From Ktedonobacterales bacterium (lineage in GTDB: Bacteria; Chloroflexota; Ktedonobacteria; Ktedonobacterales; Ktedonobacteraceae): a stretch of 45,465 nt of DNA. The stretch spans positions 1-45,465 of the forward strand of contig DAIDJF010000045.1 in the NCBI GenBank assembly GCA_027451525.1, given 5' to 3'. A program made the position numbers and the translations under genes. Numbering within the stretch: the stretch's first letter is position 1; each line of letters starts with the position of its first letter. The notes beneath the pieces are model-generated. The model searched no databases. It was not told the origin of the DNA and worked only from the letters and a program-made list of their open reading frames with translations. Positions 8,653-18,256 of the stretch are shown here, piece after piece.

Positions 8653-8874
8653 AAATTTCCACCGGTCACACATGGCATAATCCGACCTTAGAGGAGATGG
8701 CACCTGCCTGGCGCGTGTTCGGAAGAGCATGTCGATGGCTTGTCGTTGTACCACTATGCTCTGGTGCCAGCCACCACTACAGCGCCGCTTTTCCTACGGA
8801 ACTGAGTGTAAACCCCAGGATTGTGTTTGCAGCGATGTTGGATCTGCTCTTCCTGCACGGCTCGTTCCAATCCA

Positions 8875-10050
8875 TTAGCTGAGTATATTGGCTATTGCGA
8901 GGAGCTGTGTGCTACTCAGCCCATTCGCGGAAAGACGCAGGCCAATGCCTTGCTCGCTCCAGGCTAATGTTGTTGTATTGTTGATACTCGAAACGGTTCC
9001 TGTCGCGCCACGCACGCTCACTTGCTGTCCACTCGCGGGCGGCACACTTGCCAGCGGCCTCCCTTCAACCAGTGTTACGCTCTGCCCGTTATACAGGTAA
9101 TTGAGCGTATAGAGCTGGCTACCTGGCGCACCGAGCGCGTCAATGCCCTGTAACACATATACACTCTGGCTCTTTGGAATACTTAACAGGTGAAAGTCCG
9201 CTTGCTGCTGGGCCTGCGCCAGCGTCAGCGAACCACTGCCGCTGCCTTGATTGGCTTGCTGCAACGGCAATACCTTCACCCCAGTGGGAACGCTAAATGT
9301 GAAGGTACTGGCAGGAATGGGGATGTTTAGCTCTAACTTTGTCATAGTCAACAAAATGTGCCCAATCCCTTGCAGGTTCAAATTCAGTTGCAATGGCTGT
9401 TGGGTTACCTTATCAATGTAGATGTCACCATCGTAATTGATACTACCCAGATTACCTGCGAAAGGGGTTCCACTAGTGCCTGTCGCCTGTGCTTGTGGAA
9501 CAACATGGATATCATAGGCCGCCCGCCCATTGCTGGTTGCCGAGGAAGAGACAAGTGTGGCGTCGCTGCGCGTGAACACAACCTGTAGCAACCCCAAAGG
9601 AAGTGTACTTGCGTTGTTGGATCCAGAGCCGTTCCCGCCAGCACTGGTGGCCGGTCCAGTATAGACAACTTTTTGTTGCGGGTCATACTGCCAGACCTGT
9701 TTGCCATTATTGACCGTAATCGCGCCTTGAACGGCTAGACGCTGCGCTGACGATTGTAAGACAAGTGTCCGACTCTGCGCTGGCTGCATCGTCCACACTT
9801 CGGTATTAACACTCCCATTCGTTGTTGGGCCACTAATCGTGGTTGCGAACAGGCCATGCAGTGTCTTTGCCTGACGCAATTTTTGTGCGCTCGCTGCCAA
9901 AATTTGTTGCCCTGCGTTCACTGTTGGCGTTGCCGCAGGTGCCGTAGTTTGCGTCTGCTGCGTTCCCCCGCCACAAGCCACAAGCAACACGGCAACACAC
10001 AGCATACACAACAATGCATATGTAACGTACCTCGTCTCTTTGAGGCGCAT
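8875..10050 (-). CDS. LolA/LppX-like lipoprotein
   Basis: 391 residues. A lipoprotein signal peptide ends in the lipobox LLVAC, with the lipidated Cys followed by GGG and a Thr/Gln/Ala linker. The mature part has the alternating strands of the LolA/LppX fold: a helix with ILAASAQKLRQAKTLHG, an NTEVWTMQPAQSRTLV strand and the region around NNGKQVWQYDPQQKVVYTG. This looks like a hydrophobic-ligand pocket protein anchored to the outer face of the membrane. The ligand is unknown. AAGGAG upstream of the ATG at 10050 fixes the start; the open frame extends 21 codons further without a ribosome site. The gene is convergent with the Kelch kinase. The 222 bases between them (8653-8874) show no gene and no clear terminator. 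Confidence 0.75.
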   Translation of the reverse strand: MRLKETRYVTYALLCMLCVAVLLVACGGGTQQTQTTAPAATPTVNAGQQILAASAQKLRQAKTLHGLFATTISGPTTNGSVNTEVWTMQPAQSRTLVLQSSAQRLAVQGAITVNNGKQVWQYDPQQKVVYTGPATSAGGNGSGSNNASTLPLGLLQVVFTRSDATLVSSSATSNGRAAYDIHVVPQAQATGTSGTPFAGNLGSINYDGDIYIDKVTQQPLQLNLNLQGIGHILLTMTKLELNIPIPASTFTFSVPTGVKVLPLQQANQGSGSGSLTLAQAQQQADFHLLSIPKSQSVYVLQGIDALGAPGSQLYTLNYLYNGQSVTLVEGRPLASVPPASGQQVSVRGATGTVSSINNTTTLAWSEQGIGLRLSANGLSSTQLLAIANILS

Positions 10051-10218
10051 AAGTCGCTCCTTGATATAGTATCGCAATGTCGTTAGCACGCATAACAGGC
10101 GTGAACTACGCACGATATATCGCTAATTATTGACTATAGTATAGCATAGCATACGTATGCTGAGCATGACATCCTCGTAGTTACACAAAAATTCGAGGGT
10201 ATACCTGAAAATAATCTG

Positions 10219-10227
10219 TGGTATAAT
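10219..10227 (+). promoter_or_regulatory. Extended -10 promoter for dprA
   Basis: TGGTATAAT is a consensus -10 (10222-10227) with the TGn extension; no good -35 is seen. It lies about 60 bases upstream of the dprA start, in the 236-base gap shared with the divergent lipoprotein gene. Confidence 0.5.
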
Positions 10228-10286
10228 AGTCGTCATATCACAGCTATTTTTGAGAAAGCATATATGTGAGAGGGGAAACTGAGCAT

Positions 10287-11453
10287 ATGGGTAAGAAGCA
10301 ACGTGGCACTGGTGTTTTTGATGCTCCTGCTCATTATTATCCAACAGATGCGATGCCGCTGGCAGAACTGGCTCATTGGATTGCATTTAGTCGTGTGACA
10401 GGCATTGGGCCTGTACGCTTTCGTCTGCTGCTCAACGCCTTTCATGGTGACGCGACGGTAGCATGGAAAGCTAGCGAGAAAGAACTTGCCCTGGCAGGAT
10501 TAGAGGCTAAAGTCATTGCCAGTTTTCTACGCCAGCGTGCCACGATTGCCCCAGAACGCGAGCTAGAGCGGCTCGAAAAGCTGAAAATTCATATCATCAC
10601 CTGGATGGATGCCAGCTATCCGCCCCTCTTACGCAAGATTGACTACGCGCCTCCCGTTCTCTATATGTGCGGCAGCATGAACGAGGATGATCGCCGTTAT
10701 GCTCTGGCTATTGTTGGCACACGGCGTATGAGCGTCTACGGTCGTCAGGTGACTGAACGCTTCGCAACTGAGCTTGCGCGTGGTAAAATCACGATTATCA
10801 GCGGTCTGGCCCTCGGTGTTGATACCGTCGCGCACACTGCGGCCCTCGACGCGGGTGGGCGCACTATCGCCGTAATCGCTAGCGGCCTTGACCATATCTA
10901 TCCGCAAGTCAACTATAGTCTGGCGCAACGCATCATCGAATCGGGGCAGGGTGCGCTCATCACACCATTTCCGCTCGGCGTTAAGCCGGAAAAAGGGAAC
11001 TTTCCGGCCCGTAACCATATCATCTCGGCCCTCGCGCTGGGCGTGCTTGTCACGGAGGCTCCTCCACAAAGTGGCGCGCTCATCACGGCAGGCTCCGCCC
11101 TTGATCAGGGACGCGAGGTCTTCGCCGTTCCAGGTGGCATCTTCTCCCCTGGTGGTGCGGGAGTAAATAAACTCATCCAGGAAGGCGCACACCCCGTTAC
11201 CAGCGTTAACGATATCCTTGAACAACTCAATCTTTTCATGGTTCCCGCGCAAGTCGAGGCTCAGGCTGTTCTGCCTGAGAATGCTGAGGAGGACGCCTTG
11301 CTCCACCATATAAGCCACGAGCCGCAACATATTGATGAGATCACGCGCAACGCAGGATTGCCCATCCACGTGGTCGCCTCTACGCTCACGATGATGGAGT
11401 TGAAAGGGATGGTGCGCCAAGTAGGTGGCATGCAATACGTGCTGGCAAGGTAG
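10287..11453 (+). CDS. dprA: DNA-processing protein DprA
   Basis: 388 residues. DprA binds incoming single-stranded DNA and loads RecA during natural transformation. Residues about 20-85 form the N-terminal SAM-like/HhH region (FSRVTGIGPVRFRLLL). The Rossmann-like DprA core carries AIVGTRRMSVYG, ISGLALGVDTVAHTAAL, GSALDQGREVFAVPG and a glycine-rich GGIFSPGGAGVNKLI. A winged-helix DprA C-terminal domain (HIDEITRNAGLPIHVVASTL, then MMELKGMV) closes the protein. Two starts are possible: GTG 10266 or ATG 10287. I prefer the ATG because GAGAGGGG lies 11 bases before it. Its presence suggests competence-related recombination capacity, but no other com genes are in view. Confidence 0.93.
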   Translation: MGKKQRGTGVFDAPAHYYPTDAMPLAELAHWIAFSRVTGIGPVRFRLLLNAFHGDATVAWKASEKELALAGLEAKVIASFLRQRATIAPERELERLEKLKIHIITWMDASYPPLLRKIDYAPPVLYMCGSMNEDDRRYALAIVGTRRMSVYGRQVTERFATELARGKITIISGLALGVDTVAHTAALDAGGRTIAVIASGLDHIYPQVNYSLAQRIIESGQGALITPFPLGVKPEKGNFPARNHIISALALGVLVTEAPPQSGALITAGSALDQGREVFAVPGGIFSPGGAGVNKLIQEGAHPVTSVNDILEQLNLFMVPAQVEAQAVLPENAEEDALLHHISHEPQHIDEITRNAGLPIHVVASTLTMMELKGMVRQVGGMQYVLAR

Positions 11454-11566
11454 AAGAAACGATAAGGGGATAGGGTGGCTGCATAGAATAAGCTTATTTT
11501 ACGGTACATGATATGATTAAAGTCATACCAAAGCAAGGTATTGGCATTATAAAATTATGAAACATA

Positions 11567-11639
11567 GGCCCACGAGGGGACTTGAACCCCTGACACAGCG
11601 TTTAGGAAACGCTTGCTCTATCCACTGAGCTACGCGGGC
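11567..11639 (-). tRNA. tRNA-Arg (anticodon CCT)
   Basis: The minus strand folds into a cloverleaf. The acceptor stem is GCCCGCG with CGTGGGC (one G-T pair), followed by TA, the D-arm GCTC...GAGC, the anticodon stem AGCGT/ACGCT around loop TTCCTAA (anticodon CCT, reads AGG), and the T-arm AGGGG-TTCAAGT-CCCCT. CCA is not encoded. The discriminator position would be C, unusual for arginine tRNAs, which normally have A or G. Everything else is canonical, so I read it as functional. Confidence 0.93.
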
Positions 11640-11664
11640 ACGTTTTATACATGATATTACACAA

Positions 11665-11704
11665 AGACGACGCGCTCACTCTATCCATTGAGCTACATCG
11701 GCAC
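11665..11704 (-). pseudogene. 5'-half tRNA relic
   Basis: Immediately upstream of tRNA-Arg on the same strand, the sequence GTGCCGATGTAGCTCAATGG then ATAGAGT matches a tRNA 5' half: acceptor strand, positions 8-9 and an intact D-arm. It closely parallels the adjacent tRNA (TAGCTCAGTGGATAGAG). After about 11672 it degenerates, with no T-arm or 3' acceptor strand. It is a truncated duplicate or decayed second tRNA. A 5' half is not what tRNA-targeting integrases usually leave, as they copy the 3' end. Confidence 0.6.
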
Positions 11705-11841
11705 GCCTTCAGTATAACACGGCATCAGGGGTGTGACAAGATATTTTTCTGCGTTTCCTGTTCCTCATAGTCCCATCGCGCCTGCGCTATTTCGCCTCTC
11801 TGTGATACAATAACGGGGACTGCATAACTCACAATTGTTTG

Positions 11842-11855
11842 TATGCTAGAGCATA
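11842..11855. promoter_or_regulatory. Small inverted repeat upstream of pcrA
   Basis: TATGCTAGAGCATA is a 6-bp dyad with a 2-base centre, about 70 bases before the pcrA start. It could be an operator; it does not match the LexA consensus types I know. No good promoter elements were identified nearby. Confidence 0.25.
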
Positions 11856-11923
11856 TATCCGTCATTTTTCATAGTTTGACTACTATTTCTACTTTTCGCG
11901 CTATTTTATGATGGAGTGTGATG

Positions 11924-14335
11924 ATGTTGGAACAAAAAGATATCCTCGCTGGCTTAAATGCACCACAGCGTAAGGCAGTAACCACAACACAAGGGCCAGT
12001 TCTCATCCTGGCGGGACCGGGCAGCGGCAAAACCCGCGTCATCACCCACCGCATTGCCTACCTCGTGCAACACGAGCATGTCTCCCCCTGGCAGATTCTC
12101 GCTGTGACCTTCACCAACAAGGCAGCAAAAGAGATGCGCGAACGTCTGGAACGTCTCGTCGGGGCCAACGACTCAAAAGAAATGACCATCGGCACATTCC
12201 ATGCCATCTGTGCGCGTGTTCTGCGCCTTGAAGCTGATTATCTCTTGCCATTGGGCCTCAATAAATCCTTTGTCATCTTCGATACCGACGATCAGACCAC
12301 GCTTATCAAACAGGCAATTAAATCTCTTGACCTTGATGAGAAACAACATCGCCCAGCAACGCTACAGGCGCAGATTTCGCGTGCAAAAAATGAACTGCTG
12401 ATCCCCGAACAGATGGCAGAGCAGGCCTCGCGCTATAGCGAAGAGGTCGCGGCGCGCGTCTATAAAGTCTACCAAAAGCTGCTGCGTAGCAATAACGGCG
12501 TTGATTTTGATGATCTTTTGATGCTCACCGAGCAGCTATGGCGGCGTGAACCAGATGTCCTGCACCACTATCAACGCCGCTGGCACTATCTGCATGTCGA
12601 TGAGTTTCAAGACTGTAATTTGCCACAATATAAGCTCATGCGCCTACTCGCATATGGCACAGATAGCCGTCATGATGGTTTAGGCAATATCTGTGTTGTG
12701 GGTGACGATGACCAGATGATCTACACGTGGCGCGGAGCCAGTGCCGAAAACGTGTTGCGCTTCGAGCAGGATTTTCCACAAACCCAGGTCATTTTGTTGG
12801 AACAGAACTACCGCTCGACGCAGACTATCCTCGATGCCGCTCAGGGCGTCGTCAGCCGTAACCGTTTGCGCAAAGATAAACACCTATGGACGGCATTAGG
12901 CAAAGGAGAGCACGTCATCATCCACGAAGCCGCAAACGAAGAGGCAGAGGGAGAATACTGTGGACGCGAAATTCTGCGCCTGCTCAGCCGCCACGAGATC
13001 GAAAAATTGGGTGATGTCGCGATTATGTACCGCACAAACGCGCAATCACGCGCCGTTGAAGAGCAATTCTTACGCTTGAACATTCCCTATAAAGTGATTG
13101 GCAGCCGCAAGTTCTACGAGCGCAAAGAAATCAAAGATATGGTTGCCTACCTGCGCCTACTCTCTAATCCCAATGACGATCTGAGCATGCAGCGCGTCAT
13201 CAATGTGCCTAATCGCAAGATTGGAGCAAAGACGCTGGGCGAACTTCAGTTTTGGGCCAATCAACAGAACCTCTCACTCTATGCCACTCTTCAAAGAATT
13301 GATACCCATCCTACGCTGAGCAAAGCCGCACGAACAGCTCTCAAACACTTTGGCGAGTTGCTTGCTGACCTGATGGAAGCCATTGACGAGTTGAACCTGC
13401 CAGAACTGCTGGAACGCATTGCCGAACGTAGCGGCTATGGGCCAGAACTGCGCGCCGTTGCTGATCAGGAATTGGACCGCTGGGCGAACGTGCTGGAATT
13501 GAAACGCGTGGCCGAAGACTATGCCGAAATTGAGACCCGTACTGCTCTAGAACTTTTTCTCGAAAATGTTGCCCTCGTGGGAGGCGCGGATACCGTGCAG
13601 ACAAGCGAGGATGGCATGCTGATGCACGAGGAGAACCGCGATGCAGTCACGCTGATTACGTTGCATGCGGCGAAAGGGCTGGAATATCCCGTTGTCTTTA
13701 TTCTCGGCATGGATGAAGGCTCACTGCCTCATTCGCGTTCAGTCAATAAACCAGATCAAGTCGAGGAAGAACGACGACTGGCCTACGTTGGCTTTACTCG
13801 CGCCATGCGTCGCCTCTATCTCGTGCGTGCCAATCGCCGCTCTTTCTTTGGTGAGACACAATATACGCAACCCTCGCGCTTCCTGAGCGACGTGCCTGAA
13901 GACCTCGTGCATTGGTCTGGTGGAGCGAGCGGAACCAGCAAGGTGCAGAAGAGTAGCACACGCCACACCGGTTGGGAAGACGATTTCAACCAGGACACAT
14001 ACCCACGCGAAAGCGGCAGGGTATATGGTAGTGGCGCACCATCCACGCAACCACGCCCTAATATGGCTACCCCCAAGTGGTCCACACCTCCACCCCGTGT
14101 CGAACGCCAACCGCCTGCGATACCACCAGCAGCAAGCATCGGGCGGACCGAACCCGTTAAACCCAAAGAGCAGCAATTTAAGCCGGGTGACCGCGTTCGT
14201 CACTCCATCTTTGGCGAGGGCATTATCCTGAAAAGCGAGATGGAGTCCGATACCGAGTTTGTGGATGTGCAGTTCCAGGGCAAACATGGCAAGAAACGCC
14301 TCAGCCTGGATTTCGCAAAATTGGAGAAATTATAG
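11924..14335 (+). CDS. pcrA: ATP-dependent DNA helicase PcrA/UvrD
   Basis: 803 residues, superfamily 1A 3'-5' helicase used in nucleotide excision repair, replication restart and removal of stalled polymerases. In order: Q-motif LNAPQRKAV, Walker A AGPGSGKT (about 30-37), Ia VTFTNKAAKEM, Walker B HVDEFQD (usually DEYQD), III DDDQMIYTWRGA, IV QNYRST, V TLHAAKGLEYPVVF and VI RRLAYVGFTRA. After a Pro-rich linker, a Tudor-like C-terminal domain begins at FKPGDRVRHSIFGEG and is typical of PcrA, where it contacts RNA polymerase. Three clustered starts exist (GTG 11918, ATG 11921, ATG 11924); GGAG spacing favours the last. The gene is convergent with dnaE across a shared hairpin. Confidence 0.95.
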   Translation: MLEQKDILAGLNAPQRKAVTTTQGPVLILAGPGSGKTRVITHRIAYLVQHEHVSPWQILAVTFTNKAAKEMRERLERLVGANDSKEMTIGTFHAICARVLRLEADYLLPLGLNKSFVIFDTDDQTTLIKQAIKSLDLDEKQHRPATLQAQISRAKNELLIPEQMAEQASRYSEEVAARVYKVYQKLLRSNNGVDFDDLLMLTEQLWRREPDVLHHYQRRWHYLHVDEFQDCNLPQYKLMRLLAYGTDSRHDGLGNICVVGDDDQMIYTWRGASAENVLRFEQDFPQTQVILLEQNYRSTQTILDAAQGVVSRNRLRKDKHLWTALGKGEHVIIHEAANEEAEGEYCGREILRLLSRHEIEKLGDVAIMYRTNAQSRAVEEQFLRLNIPYKVIGSRKFYERKEIKDMVAYLRLLSNPNDDLSMQRVINVPNRKIGAKTLGELQFWANQQNLSLYATLQRIDTHPTLSKAARTALKHFGELLADLMEAIDELNLPELLERIAERSGYGPELRAVADQELDRWANVLELKRVAEDYAEIETRTALELFLENVALVGGADTVQTSEDGMLMHEENRDAVTLITLHAAKGLEYPVVFILGMDEGSLPHSRSVNKPDQVEEERRLAYVGFTRAMRRLYLVRANRRSFFGETQYTQPSRFLSDVPEDLVHWSGGASGTSKVQKSSTRHTGWEDDFNQDTYPRESGRVYGSGAPSTQPRPNMATPKWSTPPPRVERQPPAIPPAASIGRTEPVKPKEQQFKPGDRVRHSIFGEGIILKSEMESDTEFVDVQFQGKHGKKRLSLDFAKLEKL

Positions 14336-14343
14336 ACCTGAAC

Positions 14344-14382
14344 ACCAAAGGGCCTGTAAACACAGCTTGCAAGCCCTTTGGT
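14344..14382. terminator. Terminator hairpin between convergent pcrA and dnaE
   Basis: ACCAAAGGGC at 14344-14353 pairs perfectly with GCCCTTTGGT at 14373-14382 across a 19-base loop. It is followed on the plus strand by a T-rich stretch (ATTCTTTA) that runs into the dnaE stop. It sits eight bases past the pcrA stop and can serve both genes. Confidence 0.7.
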
Positions 14383-14387
14383 ATTCT

Positions 14388-17300
14388 TTACCGCTCGACC
14401 ATCTGCACTTCAATGGCGTCTCTGCTTTTCAGAATTGCGGCGAGCTTCTCATGCAATTCTGTACTGTAGTGCATGGTATCTTCGTTAGGGGTCAGGCGTA
14501 CCTGCCACTCACCGTTAGCAACCACAATATCGTAGTGGTCGCGTCCGGGCCGCTCCTGAATACAACGATAGAGGTCCTGTACCTTCAATTTGTCATCGGA
14601 GATAGAGCGTTCATCATTGCCGCTCACGTGCAACGTAATCCAGACATGGTACTGTTTGCGATTCATCTCCTCCTCTACCGCTTTCACAGGCGTAGCACTA
14701 TTGCAGATGATACCTGCCTCATCGCGCCGCACCTGTACCTCGCCGCGTATAATCACCACCGTATCCTCAACCCACAATTCTGTTGTTTCCTCATACGCTT
14801 TAGGGAAGATGGTCACACTAATAATTCCATACATATCTTCTAGCTGCACGACACACATTGTATCACCCTTTTTCGTTGTGATACGGCGTGCCTCTTTGAT
14901 TGTGCCACCCAAGACAACCTTCTGGCGATCAAGTTCATTGGTGATGTCAGCAGTCGTGTGCGTCACCTGATCTTTGAGCAGATCGCTTAAATAGGAGAGG
15001 GGGTGCTTGGTGATGTAGACACCGACCAGTTCTTTCTCCCACTCCAGCAGTTGCTTACGCGAAATCTCGTCGGCCTTTTCGTTGAGCATAAATTCAAGTG
15101 AGCTGCTACTCTCTTCCATCTCACCAAAAAGGCTCATGATGCCGCGCTCTTTGGCCTCGCGCTCGGTCTTGCCAAACTGCATAGCACGCTCCAGCGAGGC
15201 CAACAGCACATGCCGTCTGCCAGCCGCCAACGAGTCCAATGCTCCGGCCTTAATCAGCGTCTCCATCGCCCCCTTGCCGACATGGCGTGAGTCCACACGT
15301 GTGCAGAAGTCCGCCAGCGACTTGAAAGGGCCACCTTCCGCACGTGCGCGCAGGATTTCCGCGATTGGGCCATCGCCAATGCCCTTAATGGCAACCAGAC
15401 CGAAACGCACGCCGCCCGTTTCAACAGTAAAGCCCTTACTGCTCTTATTGACATCCGGTCCATAGACCTCGACATCCATGCGTTTACACTCAGCTATCGC
15501 GCTGGCAATCTTTTTGGCATCCGCTGCTTCGGTCGTCATTGTTGCCGCCATAAACTCCGCCGTGTAATTGGCTTTGAGATAGGCAGTATAGAAGGCGACG
15601 ACGGCATAACTGGCGGCGTGCGCTTTGTTGAAACCATAGCCACCAAATGGCAGAATGAGTGTAAAGAGTTGCTCGGCAACCTCCTGTTTTACGCCATTTT
15701 TGACGCAGCCTTTGATAAAGTCGTCCTTATAGCCCTCGACCTCGTGCATGATTTTCTTGCTGAGAGCTTTACGGAATTTATTGACTTTGCCCCACGAGAA
15801 GCCTGCCAGATGGACCGCAATCAACAACACCTGGTCCTGGTAAACGATAATGCCATACGACTCTTCAAGCCATTGTTGCAGGCGCGGGTCCAGATACGTG
15901 ACTTTTTTGCGCCCGTGTTTGGCATCGATGAAATCAGGAATACTATCCATTGGACCAGGACGGTAGAGCGCGACCATCGCGGTGACATCCTCGATACACG
16001 TCGGCTTAAGTTGCTTGATGTATTCGCGCATCTTCGCGCCCTCAAGCTGAAAGATGCCTGTCGTTTCGCCGAGGGTCAGCAGATCAAAGGCCTTCTGGCG
16101 GCGCATGTTCTGCGCCTCATCGTCAGGTACAGGGTCGAGGGGAATCTTCTCCAGGACGACCTCTTCACCACGAGCCTCTTTGATAAACTTGACGGCATTA
16201 TCGAGAATGGTCAGGTTGGAGAGGCCCAGAAAGTCGAATTTAATCAAGCCCAGTTCTTCCAAGTGGGCCTGTTCATACTGCGTGACGCGGCCCTGCGTAG
16301 GATCTTTAGGGTCACGCAGTTGCAGCGGCACAAAATGATCAATTGGCTCATTGGCAATCAAAACGCCAGCCGCGTGCACACCCGTTGTACGCACCGAGCC
16401 TTCAAGCTTGAGGGCTTGATCAATAACCTCACGCACCTGCTCATCTTTATACAGATCACCCAGTTCCTTGACCGAATCGAGCGAACCTTGCAACGTCACC
16501 TTTGGACCGGTGGGAATCAGGCGCGTAATGCGATCACCCAACTCCTGCCGTCCCATCGTGCGCGCCACGTCCTTAATAGCCGCTTTGGCCGCCATCGTAT
16601 TGAACGTGACCATCTGCGAAACGCAATCATGCCCATACTTTTTGGCAACATAGTCAATCACATCTTCACGGCGATCATCAGGGAAGTCCATGTCAATATC
16701 AGGCATATCGGAACGTTCCGGGTTCAGGAAACGCTCAAAGAGCAATTGGTAGCGCAAAGGGTCTACGTTGGTAATACCCAGCGAGTAGGCGACCAGACTG
16801 CCAGCAGCGGAACCTCTGGCAGAGCAGCGAATGCCATGTGAACGGGCATAGTTGACGAAATCCCACTCGATCAGGAAATAGTTCACAAAGCCCTTCTGCG
16901 CGATAATGCTAAACTCGTAATCAAGCTGGCGTTGAATGCCCTCACTGAGCGCACCAAAACGCTCCCTGATGCCTTCCAGACAAAGCGAATAGAGATATTC
17001 GTCCGGCGTGGCATACCCGGGAGGAATTGTATATGTCGGTAGCGCGGCTTTACGGGCCAGGGGATTAACGCTGCATTGCTCGGCAATACGCACGCTATTC
17101 GTCAGCGCGTCGGGCAATTCAGGAAAGAGATGCAACATCTCCTCTGGGCTTTTCAAAAAATATTCGTTGCTATCGAAACGCATACGCTTGGGCGTATCAA
17201 GCTGTTTGCCCGTTTGGATGCAGAGTAGCACGTCATGCGAGGTCGAATCGGTAGACTCGACGTAGTGCAAATCGTTGGTTGCTACCATCGGGATATGCAG

Positions 17301-17909
17301 GTCACGATGCATCTGATAGAGTAACTGATTGAGTTGGCCCTGTGGTGAAGGCTTGCCTTCATCAAAAATACCGTGATGCTCCTGAATCTCCAAATAAAAG
17401 TTTTCTTCGCCAAAAACGTCTTGATACCAGCGAGCCGTTTTATAGGCCTCGTCTATTTTCTCCTGTAGTAAGAGCTTGGGAATCTCGCCGGAGAGACACG
17501 AGGATGTGACAATTAGTCCTTCAGCGTATTGGGCCAAAACTTTTTTATCGATACGCGGCCTGAGATGCCAGCCCTCGGTATTGGCGATAGTCGTCAGCTT
17601 CATCAAATTATAATAACCAGTATTATTTTTCGCCAACAAGAGCAGGTGGTGATAGTCATCACTGAAGCGTTTAGAATGATCGTGCATATTCTCCGTCAAA
17701 TATGCCTCAATGCCAATGACAGGATTAACACCCGCCGCTTGACAGACTTTATAAAATTCGATTGCGCCGTACATTGCTCCATGATCGGTAATCGCCAGAT
17801 GGCTCATACCAAGCGTTTTCGCCTGCTGCACCAGTTTTTTGATGCGGCTAAAGCCATCCAGCAGAGAATACTCGGTATGAACATGGAGATGGGCAAAATC
17901 AATAGCCAT
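14388..17909 (-). CDS. dnaE: DNA polymerase III alpha subunit
   Basis: 1173 residues, the replicative C-family polymerase catalytic subunit. The N-terminal PHP domain starts with FAHLHVHTEYSLLDG and ITDHGAMYG and keeps the metal-binding histidines. The polymerase palm carries SDMPDIDMDFPDDRR (catalytic Asp about 400 and 402) and LIKFDFLGLSNL (third Asp, about 558). The fingers and beta-binding region follow (PFGGYGFNKAHAASYA, then VAFYTAYLKANY), then tandem helix-hairpin-helix and an OB domain (VVLGGTIKEARRITTKKGDT). Length and order match the DnaE1 type. GGAGG seven bases before the ATG and a strong upstream promoter support the start. No other replisome gene is adjacent. Confidence 0.96.
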   Translation of the reverse strand: MAIDFAHLHVHTEYSLLDGFSRIKKLVQQAKTLGMSHLAITDHGAMYGAIEFYKVCQAAGVNPVIGIEAYLTENMHDHSKRFSDDYHHLLLLAKNNTGYYNLMKLTTIANTEGWHLRPRIDKKVLAQYAEGLIVTSSCLSGEIPKLLLQEKIDEAYKTARWYQDVFGEENFYLEIQEHHGIFDEGKPSPQGQLNQLLYQMHRDLHIPMVATNDLHYVESTDSTSHDVLLCIQTGKQLDTPKRMRFDSNEYFLKSPEEMLHLFPELPDALTNSVRIAEQCSVNPLARKAALPTYTIPPGYATPDEYLYSLCLEGIRERFGALSEGIQRQLDYEFSIIAQKGFVNYFLIEWDFVNYARSHGIRCSARGSAAGSLVAYSLGITNVDPLRYQLLFERFLNPERSDMPDIDMDFPDDRREDVIDYVAKKYGHDCVSQMVTFNTMAAKAAIKDVARTMGRQELGDRITRLIPTGPKVTLQGSLDSVKELGDLYKDEQVREVIDQALKLEGSVRTTGVHAAGVLIANEPIDHFVPLQLRDPKDPTQGRVTQYEQAHLEELGLIKFDFLGLSNLTILDNAVKFIKEARGEEVVLEKIPLDPVPDDEAQNMRRQKAFDLLTLGETTGIFQLEGAKMREYIKQLKPTCIEDVTAMVALYRPGPMDSIPDFIDAKHGRKKVTYLDPRLQQWLEESYGIIVYQDQVLLIAVHLAGFSWGKVNKFRKALSKKIMHEVEGYKDDFIKGCVKNGVKQEVAEQLFTLILPFGGYGFNKAHAASYAVVAFYTAYLKANYTAEFMAATMTTEAADAKKIASAIAECKRMDVEVYGPDVNKSSKGFTVETGGVRFGLVAIKGIGDGPIAEILRARAEGGPFKSLADFCTRVDSRHVGKGAMETLIKAGALDSLAAGRRHVLLASLERAMQFGKTEREAKERGIMSLFGEMEESSSSLEFMLNEKADEISRKQLLEWEKELVGVYITKHPLSYLSDLLKDQVTHTTADITNELDRQKVVLGGTIKEARRITTKKGDTMCVVQLEDMYGIISVTIFPKAYEETTELWVEDTVVIIRGEVQVRRDEAGIICNSATPVKAVEEEMNRKQYHVWITLHVSGNDERSISDDKLKVQDLYRCIQERPGRDHYDIVVANGEWQVRLTPNEDTMHYSTELHEKLAAILKSRDAIEVQMVER

Positions 17910-17950
17910 ACAAGGCCCTCCACATTACAAGATAGGAAATACACTGGCAA

Positions 17951-17979
17951 GTATAATAGACAAATGTTCTAATTGTCAA
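17951..17979 (-). promoter_or_regulatory. Promoter for dnaE
   Basis: On the minus strand a perfect TTGACA (17974-17979) is followed by TATTATAC (17951-17958). Depending on register the spacer is 15-17 bases. This places transcription start near 17943, about 35 bases before the dnaE ATG. Confidence 0.6.
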
Positions 17980-18256
17980 GATAAGATCATCACATTTATT
18001 TTGCAAGCATACCTATAAATACAACGTAACAATCGGCATATGGCGCGTCACAACAGGACGAATGACGGGACTTTTGGCAAAAAATACAAGAGCATACGGC
18101 TAAGTAGAAACAAATTCTCTTTCTCAACGTATATGTAATTGACTCGACATAAACGTATTTAGCACGCTTATCCTCATTTCCCAGTTTTTGATTAATCGTG
18201 ATGGGTTGGGAACGTGGTAGTTGAAGAGGCATACGATTCAGTTTAGGAGAAATACA
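17980..18256. other. Intergenic gap between divergent dnaE and the 18257 gene
   Basis: About 280 bases of mixed AT-rich sequence. Open frames here have no ribosome site and no recognisable protein, and no hairpin or repeat stands out. It presumably holds the promoter of the plus-strand gene; I could not identify its boxes. Confidence 0.5.

Noticed and set aside
8653..8874. Gene or terminator between the Kelch kinase and the lipoprotein
   Set aside because: Short open frames on both strands have no ribosome site or similarity, and I found no stable hairpin.
10629..11435. 268-codon minus-strand open frame
   Set aside because: Antisense to dprA, which has full family signatures on the plus strand.
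11567..11704. tRNA-targeted integrative element with att sites
   Set aside because: The duplicated piece is the 5' half of a tRNA, no integrase is nearby, and no second att copy was seen.
13739..14287. 182-codon minus-strand open frame inside pcrA
   Set aside because: Antisense to the conserved pcrA C-terminal part, with no start signals; the pcrA motifs decide the strand.
15618..16841. 407-codon plus-strand open frame
   Set aside because: It lies wholly antisense to the catalytic core of dnaE, has no ribosome site, and its translation matches no family; it is a codon-bias shadow.
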